From contig NZ_JOCX01000002.1 in the NCBI RefSeq assembly GCF_000717915.1, positions 186,001-250,000 of the forward strand: 64,000 nucleotides of DNA, in the 5' to 3' direction. This DNA is from Streptomyces sp. NRRL S-244 (GTDB taxonomy: Bacteria; Actinomycetota; Actinomycetes; Streptomycetales; Streptomycetaceae). The position numbers and the translations under genes were made by a program. Shown in pieces: positions 36,065 to 43,844 of this stretch; the first letter of the stretch is position 1; the number at the start of each line of letters is the position of its first letter. Under the pieces are notes generated by a model, which did no database searches, was not told where the DNA came from, and worked only from the letters and a program-made list of their open reading frames with translations.

Positions 36065-36505
36065 GTGCACGGAAGCGAAGACCAGGAGTTCCTTGCCCTG
36101 GAGCGGGAGCTGTCCGTCTTCCTCCGGCGCGCCAGGGCCTCCTCCGGGGAGATGGCCCGCGCGCTCCATCCCGAGCTGGAGCCGGCCGCGTACGGGCTGC
36201 TCGTACGGCTGGAGGCCGCGGGCCGGCAGCGGGCCACCGAGCTCGCCGCGTACTTCGGGGTCGGCAAGGCCACCATGAGCCGGCAGCTGCGGGCCCTGGA
36301 GGTGCTGGGGCTGGTGGCGCGCGAGCCGGACCCGGCCGACGGCCGGGCCTTCCTCGTCGGCCTCACGGACGAGGGCCGGGAGCGGTTCCTGCGCGTACGG
36401 GGGGCCCGGCGCGAGCAGTACATGCGCAAGCTCGCCGACTGGGACCGGGGCGAGGTCGCGGAACTGGCCCGGCTGCTCCATCAGTTGAACCAGGGCGCGG
36501 AGTAG
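36065..36505 (+). CDS. MarR-family transcriptional regulator
   Basis: About 146 residues with the winged-helix core RATELAAYFGVGKATMSRQLRALEVLGLV and the wing DPADGRAFLVGLTDEG typical of MarR. GTG at 36065 follows GGGAGCGG; upstream ATGs at 36053 and 36014 are less well supported. No divergent target gene is visible: the left neighbour is lon after a terminator and the right neighbour is convergent. The regulator therefore probably acts on itself or on a distant gene. The ligand is unknown. Confidence 0.85.
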   Translation: MHGSEDQEFLALERELSVFLRRARASSGEMARALHPELEPAAYGLLVRLEAAGRQRATELAAYFGVGKATMSRQLRALEVLGLVAREPDPADGRAFLVGLTDEGRERFLRVRGARREQYMRKLADWDRGEVAELARLLHQLNQGAE

Positions 36506-36565
36506 CCCCCCGAGCAGCAGCAGCTACGGCTACGGATACAGCTGCGGCCACCGCTGCGGATACCG

Positions 36566-37339
36566 CTACAGCTCCGTGTACGCCGCCGAGGCGTCGTCGT
36601 GGCGCTTGCCGCGCGTGCGGGGGCGGGCCGGGTCCGACTCCAGGGTGCGGACCCGGGCGATCAGGGACTCCGCGCCCTCCTTCCGGAGCACCGCGAGGCA
36701 CTGGGCCCAGTCGCCCTCCCCGAACGTGTCCGTCCACCGGCTCGCCCCGTCGGTCAGCGCCGCCAGCGCCCGGACCCGCTCGCGCGGGGTCCGGCCCGTC
36801 ACCGCCCGGGCGGCGACCTCCGGGTCCGCCGCCGCCGTGAAGAAGCCGCCCTCCGCGTTGCGCAGCGCGTCCGCCGAGGCCTGCGTCCGCAAGCGCTCGC
36901 GCGGGATCCGGTCCAGCCGGTCGTCGAGCACCGCCGTCACCTCACCGCCGGGTGCTTCGAGGAGCAGTACGGAATCCGAGAGCACGAGGTGCTCCACGTA
37001 CTCCTCGTCCCACCGCGCCATCACCACCGTCGCCTGCGGGGTCCGCACGTGAGAAAGGTCACAGGTTTGCCGGTGCGCGTCGGCGGTGCCGCGGATGGCC
37101 TCCGCCAGGATCCGGTCCAGCGGCATGTCCCGCCGCGATCCGGACAGTTCGGTCAATCGGCCCCCGAGCCGGGCCGCGAACCAGGGCACGCCGTGCGAAC
37201 ACCCCACCTCGCCGGCCGGCGGGGTGACCCCGTCCAGGGCGACCAGGACTCCGCCGCCCGCAGCGGGTATCGCCGCCGATAGCCAGTCCTCGTTGGGGCG
37301 TTCCGGGTTGCCGGGGGCCGAGGCGAGGTCGATGCGCAT
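36566..37339 (-). CDS. PP2C-like phosphatase domain protein
   Basis: A 257-residue protein beginning MRIDLASAPGNPERPNEDW, the start of a PP2C phosphatase fold. The metal-binding Asp-Gly is present in LVALDGVTPP. Further strands include VVMARWDEEYVEHLVLSDS and LTDGASRWTDTFGEGDW. It is a stand-alone short PP2C relative that could dephosphorylate Ser/Thr-phosphorylated proteins. Not all metal ligands are clear, so activity is uncertain. It is single and convergent with marR across a short imperfect repeat (CTACGGATACAGCTGCGG). Confidence 0.78.
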   Translation of the reverse strand: MRIDLASAPGNPERPNEDWLSAAIPAAGGGVLVALDGVTPPAGEVGCSHGVPWFAARLGGRLTELSGSRRDMPLDRILAEAIRGTADAHRQTCDLSHVRTPQATVVMARWDEEYVEHLVLSDSVLLLEAPGGEVTAVLDDRLDRIPRERLRTQASADALRNAEGGFFTAAADPEVAARAVTGRTPRERVRALAALTDGASRWTDTFGEGDWAQCLAVLRKEGAESLIARVRTLESDPARPRTRGKRHDDASAAYTEL

Positions 37340-37738
37340 GCGGACATTCTGCCCGCCCGGCGCGCACGGGACGGCCGGGACAGGGTGAAAGGTCCGTACC
37401 AATGGGGCAACTGCCGGGCGCGCGGCATCCGCGCCGCCGGCGCGGTGCTCGGCGGCCCTCCGGCGGCTGTGGGCGGGCATATTGCCAAAGCCCTCACCGA
37501 TCTTTCAACCACCCGTCCATGACGGCCCTCTGTAGGCGCACCGCCGAGTTGGTCGCCAACTCATCCGTGATGTTCACTCGTTCGAGTGGCCGGGTGGGCG
37601 ATGTCAGGCTCTCTCCCCAACACACTGCAAAGGTCTGAGGCGGTACGAGGGGGCAGGGGGCGTTTACTTGTTGACCGGCCGTTACCTCGGCCACACGAGT
37701 AGACGAGCACGAGCACACGTACAGGATTGCGAGCACCG
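37340..37738. other. Upstream regulatory region of the cvn operon
   Basis: About 400 bases without a gene, between divergent genes. It contains a palindrome CACTCG-TT-CGAGTG (37575-37588). A run resembling promoter elements (GATCTTTCAACC near 37499-37510) is possible. No specific binding protein can be named. Confidence 0.5.
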
Positions 37739-40700
37739 GTGCAGAAGAAGCGGTCTCGGAAGAACGGCACCGCCACCGACGGACCAGCCCCCGCAGGACG
37801 CCCCGTCCGCGTGCGCAGCAGGCTCGTCATTGGCGTCGCCGTCGCCGGCCTCACCGTCCTCGCGGCCGGCGCCCCAGCCGTGGTCTCCGCGACGCGGGAG
37901 CTGAACGACTCACAGCAGCTGGTCACGCTCGCCGAGCAGACCCAGCACACCCTCACCCTCGCGCACCTCCTCGGTGACGAGCGCGACGCCGTCGTCGAGT
38001 ACGTGGCCAAGGGCCGCCCCGGCGCCCAGGCGAAGGGCCCCGTCCAGGAGCGCACCGCGCTCACCGACCGCCAGCTCGCCGAGGTCCAGAACGAGGCCGA
38101 CGAGGCGCTCGCCCGCGCCCTCGGCCGCGTCCAGGCCGTCCGCACCGAGGCCGTCGACGGCAAGGGCAGCGCCCTCGCCGCCCAGCAGGCGTACTCGGGC
38201 GTCATCGCGGAACTGCTCGCGCCGGGCGACCGGCTCGCCGAGCTGACCCCGCCGCGCGCCGTCGCCGCCCTCGCCACCACCCGCCCGCTGGCCCCCCTCG
38301 GCCAGGCCGTGGAACAGGCCTCGGCCACCCGCGGACTGCTGCTCGCCGCGCTGGCCGTCCCCCGCGGGGAGCAGCCCTCCAACACGGCCGCCACGGACGA
38401 ACTCACCACCGCCGCCCAGCGGGCCCGCGTACGGGAGCAGGCCGCGCTCGACGACTTCAACCGGGTCGCGCGGCCCGACGTACGCCAGACCCTCGCCGCC
38501 ACCGTCACCGGACCCGACGTCAAGACGGCCGACGACTACCTCAAGCGGCTCACCGAACGGCCCACGCTCTCCACGGCCGACCGCCGGCTCGACGGCGCCG
38601 CCGTCGCCCCGCCGCTCACCGCCCGCATCGACCGGATGCGGTCCGTCGAGGCCACCCTCGCCGGGCAGCGGGCCACCGCGCTCGCCACCCTGCGCGACGA
38701 CGACGTGACCCGGCTGGAGATGCTGGTCGCGGTCCTCGGCCTGCTGTTCCTGGTCGCCGTCGGCTTCTCGACGGCCGTCGCGCGCTCGCTGACCCGGCCG
38801 CTGTCCGTACTGCGCCGCGGCGCGGCCCGGCTGGCCACCCCGGAGGGCTCGGTCGAGCCGGTCCGCTTCACCGGCCGCAACGACGAGTTCGCCGAGGTCG
38901 TACGCCACCTCAACGCGGTCCGCGACCAGACCGTCTCCCTGCACACCCGGATCGCCGGCCTCGACGCCGACGGGCGCCGGCTCATCGGCCGCAACGAGGC
39001 GCTCTCCGCGGCCCGTGACGCGCTGGAGCAGGAACTGACCGCGGGCCGGGAGGCGGTGGAGCAGGAGCTGGCGCAGCTGCGGGCCACCCTCGAAGAGCAC
39101 CGCCGCATCATGTCGACGACGTCGGTCTCGCTCTCGCTGCGCACGCTGGGGCTGGTGGAGCGCCAGCTCGCGGTCATCGAGGAGCTGGAGTCCAAGGAGC
39201 AGGACCCGGACCGGCTGGCGACCCTGTTCAAGCTGGACCACCTGGCGACGGTCATGCGCCGCCACAACGAGAACCTGCTGGTCCTGGCCGGCCAGGAGCA
39301 CGGCCACGGCGCCGGGGCCGCGCCGGTCCCGCTGGTCGACGTGATGCGGGCCGCGGTCAGTGAGATCGAGCGCTACGAGCGCGTCGACCTGGCGGCGCTG
39401 CCGCCGTTCACACAGGTCGCGGGGCACGCGGCCGACGACATCTCGCACGTGCTCGCCGAACTGCTGGAGAACGCGACGACGTTCTCGCCGCCCGAGGCGA
39501 AGGTCCGGGTCTCCGGATGGCTGCTCGACTCGGGTGACGCGGTGCTGTCCGTCGTGGACGAGGGCATCGGGGTCACCGGCGACCGGCTGGAGTCGCTCAA
39601 CGCCCGCCTGGCCACGCCGGAGGCGTACGACAAGGAGCCGGAGGCCGAACACGGCCTGGGCCTCGGCCTGTACGTGGCGGGCCGCCTCGCGGCCCGGCAC
39701 GGGGTCACGGCCGAGCTGCGCGCCGGCCGGCACGCGGGCACGGAGGCCCTGGTGGTCGTCCCGGCCTCGCTGCTTCCGGCCACGCCGCCGAGCTCGCCGG
39801 TGCACACCTTCGCGACGCCGGCGCCGGGCGTGCCGGAGCTGCGGCTGCCGGGTGTGATCGCCGAGGCGAACGAGAACACGATCCCGGGCCGCCGGATGCC
39901 GGAGCCTCCGGCGGTGGAGCGGGAGGCCGAGGCGTCGGCGCAGGCCGACCCGGCCCCGGCGCCGGCTGCCGAGCCCTTCCAGGACCCGGGCCCGGAGGCG
40001 GACGCCGAGCTGCTGCGGGGCATGGAGTGGGACCCGGCCGTACCGGACGCCGCGGACGAGCTGTCGGCTGCGGACCCGGCCGGGGACGCGGTCCCGGACC
40101 CGGACCCGGACCCGGTCTCGGACCCGGTCTCGGACCCGGACTTCGCGTCGGGCGCCGGCCTGGCTCCGGACTTCGGGCCGGATCTGGCCGGGGGGCTGGA
40201 GCCCGACAAGGCTGCGCAGGCGGCGGGCACGGAGGGTGGGCTGCCGCCCGCCGACCAGGTGTTCACCGCCAGCCAGGACTTCGGGGACGCCGCGGACGTA
40301 CTGCCGCCCGCCGACCAGGTGTTCACCGCGGCCGGCGGACCGGCGCCGGCCGAGGAGCTGCTGGCCCGGGTCGTTCCGGACGCCGCCCCGGCGGCGGAGG
40401 CCGAGCTGCCCGGCAGCCCCGAAGAGGTACCGGGCGAGCCCGATCCCGGCGAAGAACTCCTCGCCCGGGTCGTCCCCGACGCAGGACCGGAGGCCTTCGC
40501 CGGGCCTGACCCCGACCCGGCGTCCCCCGACCGGCTGCCCGATGCCGGCCCGCGGGCCGACGTACCGGAAGCAGGACTGCCGCTGCCCGGGGAGTCCGTC
40601 ACCGCCGTCGCCCCCGACGGCCCGGCGGAGCCCCACCGGCACGCGCCCGACGAGGCCGACTGGGTCCCCCGCCAGGGGAGCCACCCCGACTCCGGTCCGG

Positions 40701-40930
40701 AGGCGGCCGTCACCGACAAGGGGCTGCCCAAGCGGACCCCGCGCACGGTGGGCGCGAGCCGCCCCGAGGCCGTACGGCCGCCCGCGCCGCCGCGCCGCGT
40801 CGACGCCGACGAGCTGCGCCGCCGGCTCGGCGGCTTCTACCAGGGGACGCGGGACGGACGGCGCGTCGTGGCCGCCGAGCTCGCACAGGACACCGACCAG
40901 GGGGACACCGCACAGGAGGCACGCACATGA
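37739..40930 (+). CDS. cvnA: Conservon sensor histidine-kinase-like protein CvnA
   Basis: About 1063 residues, membrane bound. A first membrane segment (about 24-48) is followed by an extracytoplasmic nitrate/nitrite-type sensing domain, a second segment (about 320-342, LVAVLGLLFLVAVGF), HAMP, a coiled region and an ATPase domain (ELLENATTFSPPEA, DEGIGV, GLGLYVAGRLA). The last 300 residues are an acidic, Pro-rich tail with repeats (LPPADQVFTA twice, ELLARVVPDA twice). CvnA proteins act with a small-GTPase module. The GTG at 37739 (MQKKRSRKNG) is preferred over an in-frame TTG at 37727. Its stop overlaps cvnB by 4 bp. Confidence 0.9.
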   Translation: MQKKRSRKNGTATDGPAPAGRPVRVRSRLVIGVAVAGLTVLAAGAPAVVSATRELNDSQQLVTLAEQTQHTLTLAHLLGDERDAVVEYVAKGRPGAQAKGPVQERTALTDRQLAEVQNEADEALARALGRVQAVRTEAVDGKGSALAAQQAYSGVIAELLAPGDRLAELTPPRAVAALATTRPLAPLGQAVEQASATRGLLLAALAVPRGEQPSNTAATDELTTAAQRARVREQAALDDFNRVARPDVRQTLAATVTGPDVKTADDYLKRLTERPTLSTADRRLDGAAVAPPLTARIDRMRSVEATLAGQRATALATLRDDDVTRLEMLVAVLGLLFLVAVGFSTAVARSLTRPLSVLRRGAARLATPEGSVEPVRFTGRNDEFAEVVRHLNAVRDQTVSLHTRIAGLDADGRRLIGRNEALSAARDALEQELTAGREAVEQELAQLRATLEEHRRIMSTTSVSLSLRTLGLVERQLAVIEELESKEQDPDRLATLFKLDHLATVMRRHNENLLVLAGQEHGHGAGAAPVPLVDVMRAAVSEIERYERVDLAALPPFTQVAGHAADDISHVLAELLENATTFSPPEAKVRVSGWLLDSGDAVLSVVDEGIGVTGDRLESLNARLATPEAYDKEPEAEHGLGLGLYVAGRLAARHGVTAELRAGRHAGTEALVVVPASLLPATPPSSPVHTFATPAPGVPELRLPGVIAEANENTIPGRRMPEPPAVEREAEASAQADPAPAPAAEPFQDPGPEADAELLRGMEWDPAVPDAADELSAADPAGDAVPDPDPDPVSDPVSDPDFASGAGLAPDFGPDLAGGLEPDKAAQAAGTEGGLPPADQVFTASQDFGDAADVLPPADQVFTAAGGPAPAEELLARVVPDAAPAAEAELPGSPEEVPGEPDPGEELLARVVPDAGPEAFAGPDPDPASPDRLPDAGPRADVPEAGLPLPGESVTAVAPDGPAEPHRHAPDEADWVPRQGSHPDSGPEAAVTDKGLPKRTPRTVGASRPEAVRPPAPPRRVDADELRRRLGGFYQGTRDGRRVVAAELAQDTDQGDTAQEART

Positions 40931-41409
40931 CCGCGCCCAGTACGTACGGACTGAGCACCCAGGCCCGCAACCTGCAGTGGCTGCTGACCGACCTGGTCGA
41001 GGAGGTGCCCGGCGTCAACTCCGTCGCCGTCGTGTCCTCGGACGGGCTCCTGCTGCTGTCCTCCGACCCCGGGGGAGCGGCCGCGGGCGGGAACGCCGCG
41101 CCCACCAAGGGCCCGCGCGGCGCCTCCGCCGACCTGGCGACCATCGTCTCCGGCCTCGGCAGCCTCACGACGGGCGCCGCCGAGCTCATGGAGGGCGGGG
41201 CGGTCAAGCAGACGATGGTGGCGATGGAGCACGGCTCCGTCTTCGTCATGGCCATCAGCGACGGTTCGCTGCTCGGCGTCCACGCCACCCCCGACTGCGA
41301 CATGAGCGTGGTGGCGTACCACATGGCCCTGTTCGTCGGCCGGGCCGGCCACGTCCTGACCCCCGAAGTCCGCAGCGAGCTGCGCCAGTCGATGGAGAAG
41401 ACCCCGTGA
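40927..41409 (+). CDS. cvnB: Roadblock/LC7 protein CvnB
   Basis: A 160-residue roadblock protein (ARNLQWLLTDLVEEVPGVNSVAVVSSDGLLL), the class that regulates Ras-like GTPases as dimers. A small Gly/Ala insert lies after residue 50. The start overlaps the cvnA stop (ATGA) and its stop overlaps the cvnC start (GTGA). It is probably the activator or scaffold for CvnD. Confidence 0.93.
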   Translation: MTAPSTYGLSTQARNLQWLLTDLVEEVPGVNSVAVVSSDGLLLLSSDPGGAAAGGNAAPTKGPRGASADLATIVSGLGSLTTGAAELMEGGAVKQTMVAMEHGSVFVMAISDGSLLGVHATPDCDMSVVAYHMALFVGRAGHVLTPEVRSELRQSMEKTP

Positions 41410-41837
41410 GGAGTACGGCCTCGGCGGCGGCCGCCCCGGCCTCGGCGCCCGCGTCCGACCGCCTGCCGATACGCGGAGCCGACCGCCGGCCCGCCCGCGT
41501 CCGCCCGTACTCCCTCACGGGCGGCCGCACCCGCTTCGCGCAGGTCCTGCACGTGGAGACGTTCGTCGCCGCCTGCGACACCCGGGCGTCGGAGCCGCAG
41601 CGGCCCGAGTCCGACGACCGCATGCCCGAGATGCCGGCGATCGTCGAGGTCTGCCGCCGCATGCGCACCATCGCGGAGATATCCGCGCTGCTGAAGCTGC
41701 CCCTCGGGGTGGTCCGCGTCCTGGTCAGCGACCTCGCCGACCAGGGACGGATACGCGTCTACGGGACGGGGCACGGCCCCGGGCGACCCGAACGCGCGCT
41801 GCTGGAAAGGGTGCTCAGTGGTCTTCGCAGTCTCTGA
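41406..41837 (+). CDS. cvnC: DUF742 protein CvnC
   Basis: A 143-residue winged-helix-like DUF742 protein. The core is RPYSLTGGRTRF, HVETFVAA and EICRRM-type helices (IVEVCRRMRTIAEISALLKLPLGVVRVLVSDLADQGRIRVY). The N-terminal 30 residues are a variable Ala/Arg tract. GTG at 41406 overlaps the cvnB stop, and its end overlaps cvnD by 20 bp. In conservons it links the sensor to the GTPase. Confidence 0.93.
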   Translation: MRSTASAAAAPASAPASDRLPIRGADRRPARVRPYSLTGGRTRFAQVLHVETFVAACDTRASEPQRPESDDRMPEMPAIVEVCRRMRTIAEISALLKLPLGVVRVLVSDLADQGRIRVYGTGHGPGRPERALLERVLSGLRSL

Positions 41838-42468
41838 CCCGCCCGTCGGCATGCCCGCCCACGCCAAGGCCGCCCTGGACGACGAGCCCGTCCAGCCCTG
41901 GCAGTACGACCGCTCCCGCGCACCCGTCGCCGTCAAGGTGCTGGTCGCGGGCGGCTTCGGCGTCGGCAAGACCACCTTCGTGTCCTCCGTCTCCGAGATC
42001 ACCCCGCTGCGCACGGAGGCGGTGATGACCCAGGCCAGCGTCCCGACGGACGACCTGTCCGGCACCCCGGACAAGAGCACCACCACCGTCGCGATGGATT
42101 TCGGCCGCATCACCCTCGCCGACGACCTCGTGCTGTACGTGTACGGGACCCCGGGCCAGGAGCGCTTCTGGTTCATGTGGGACGACCTGGTGCGCGGTGC
42201 CATCGGCGGCATCGTGCTGGCCGACACGCGCAGGCTGCGCGACTGCTTCCCGGCGCTCGACTACTTCGAGAGCTGCGGGCTCCCGTACGCGGTCGCCGTG
42301 AACCACTTCGAGGGCTCGCACGCGTACGAGCCGCAGGACGTGCGCGAGGCGCTGACCATCCCGCCGCACGTACCGGTGCTGATCATGGACGCGCGGCGCC
42401 GGGACACGGTCGTCGAGTCCCTGGTGACGCTGGTGGGCCACGCGCTGGACGCGACGCCGGAACCGTAG
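41818..42468 (+). CDS. cvnD: Small GTPase CvnD
   Basis: A 216-residue Ras-like GTP-binding protein. Motifs: G1 GGFGVGKTT, G3-type YGTPGQERF and base-recognition NHFEGS (a divergent NKxD). GTG at 41818 has GGAAAGGG 7 nt upstream. It completes the conservon; the monooxygenase that follows 71 nt later is probably its output or a downstream neighbour. Confidence 0.94.
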   Translation: MVFAVSDPPVGMPAHAKAALDDEPVQPWQYDRSRAPVAVKVLVAGGFGVGKTTFVSSVSEITPLRTEAVMTQASVPTDDLSGTPDKSTTTVAMDFGRITLADDLVLYVYGTPGQERFWFMWDDLVRGAIGGIVLADTRRLRDCFPALDYFESCGLPYAVAVNHFEGSHAYEPQDVREALTIPPHVPVLIMDARRRDTVVESLVTLVGHALDATPEP

Positions 42469-42539
42469 AACCGCAAACCCGCAGAACCCCGCAGGGCCCG
42501 CCGAACCGCAGTACCGCACACCTGAATCGAGAACGTGAG

Positions 42540-43844
42540 ATGCGCAAGATCCTCGTCGTGGGGGCCGGCCAGTCGGGCCTCCAGCTCGCCCTCGGCCTCC
42601 AGGCGAAGGGGTACGAGATCACCCTCATGTCCAACCGGACGGCGGACGAGATCCGCACCGGGCGGGTCATGTCCACGCAGGTCATGTTCGACACGGCGCT
42701 GCGGCACGAGCGCGACCTCGCCCTGAACTTCTGGGAGCGGCAGGCCCCGCGGATCGAGGGCCTCGGCCTCTCGGTCGCCGCCCCGGACGGTTCGCGCCCG
42801 GTCGACTGGCTCGGCCGTCTCAAGGGGTACGCGCAGTCCGTCGACCAGCGCGTGAAGATGGCCGGCTGGCTCGACGTCTTCGTGCAGCGCGGCGGACAGC
42901 TGGTCGTCCACGGTGCGTCCGTCGCCGACCTGGACTTCTTCTCCCGTACGTACGACCTGGTGCTGGTCGCGGCGGGCAAGGGCGAGCTGGTGTCGATGTT
43001 CGGGCGGGACGCGGCGCGCTCCCCGTACGACGCGCCGCAGCGCATGCTGGCCGTCTCGTACGTGCACGGGCTGGAGCCGCGGCCCGAGCACCCGGAGACG
43101 GAGGCGCTGCGCTGCAACGTGGTCCCGGGGGTGGGCGAGCTGTCCGTCATCCCGACGCTGACCACGTCGGGGCGGGCGGACATCCTGTTCTGGGAGGGCC
43201 TTCCGGGCGGCCCGCTGGACGTCTTCAAGGGCGTGCGGGAGCCGGGCGAGCACCTCGCGCTGACGCTGGAGCTGATGGAGGAGTTCACGCCCTGGGAGTA
43301 CGCGCGGGCGGCGAAGGCGGAGCTGACGGACGCGGGCGCCACGCTGGCCGGGCGGTACGCGCCGGTCGTCCGGAACCCGGTCGGGCGGCTGCCGGGCGGC
43401 GGGCTGGCGCTGGGGGTCGCGGACGTGGTCGTCGCGAACGACCCGATCACGGGGCAGGGGTCGAACGCGGCGTCGAAGTGCGCGGCCTCGTACCTGTCGT
43501 CGATCCTGATGCACGGGGACAAGCCGTTCGACGAGGCGTGGATGAAGGCGACGTTCGACAAGTTCTGGTTCACGACGGGCAAGCCGGTGACCGAGTGGAC
43601 GAACGCGATGCTGGCCCCCCTGCCGGAGCACGTACTGACCCTGGTCGGCGCGGCCGGGCGGTTCCAGGCGGTGGCGGATCGGTTCGCCAACGGCTTCGAC
43701 CAGCCGGCCGACTTCGACGGGTACTTCTACGACGCGCAGGACGCGGAGGACTACTTGGCGGAGGTCGCGGAGGTCGCGGAGGCTGCGGGAGTCGCTGAGG
43801 CGGCGGGAGTCGCGGCGGTCGCGGGAGCCTCCGTGGAGGAGTAA
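42540..43844 (+). CDS. Styrene/indole monooxygenase-like FAD enzyme
   Basis: A 434-residue flavoprotein. The N-terminal FAD site is GAGQSGLQLALGL (residues 8-20), and VMFDTALRHERDL and the NDPITGQGSNAASKCA C-terminal FAD motif match the styrene monooxygenase A (StyA) class, which needs a separate flavin reductase. No reductase is seen nearby. The C-terminus is a short repetitive tract (AEVAEVAEAAGVAEAAGVA) encoded over the tail of the opposite-strand NlpC/P60 gene. It sits behind cvnABCD, so conservon control is likely. The substrate is unknown. Confidence 0.85.
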   Translation: MRKILVVGAGQSGLQLALGLQAKGYEITLMSNRTADEIRTGRVMSTQVMFDTALRHERDLALNFWERQAPRIEGLGLSVAAPDGSRPVDWLGRLKGYAQSVDQRVKMAGWLDVFVQRGGQLVVHGASVADLDFFSRTYDLVLVAAGKGELVSMFGRDAARSPYDAPQRMLAVSYVHGLEPRPEHPETEALRCNVVPGVGELSVIPTLTTSGRADILFWEGLPGGPLDVFKGVREPGEHLALTLELMEEFTPWEYARAAKAELTDAGATLAGRYAPVVRNPVGRLPGGGLALGVADVVVANDPITGQGSNAASKCAASYLSSILMHGDKPFDEAWMKATFDKFWFTTGKPVTEWTNAMLAPLPEHVLTLVGAAGRFQAVADRFANGFDQPADFDGYFYDAQDAEDYLAEVAEVAEAAGVAEAAGVAAVAGASVEE

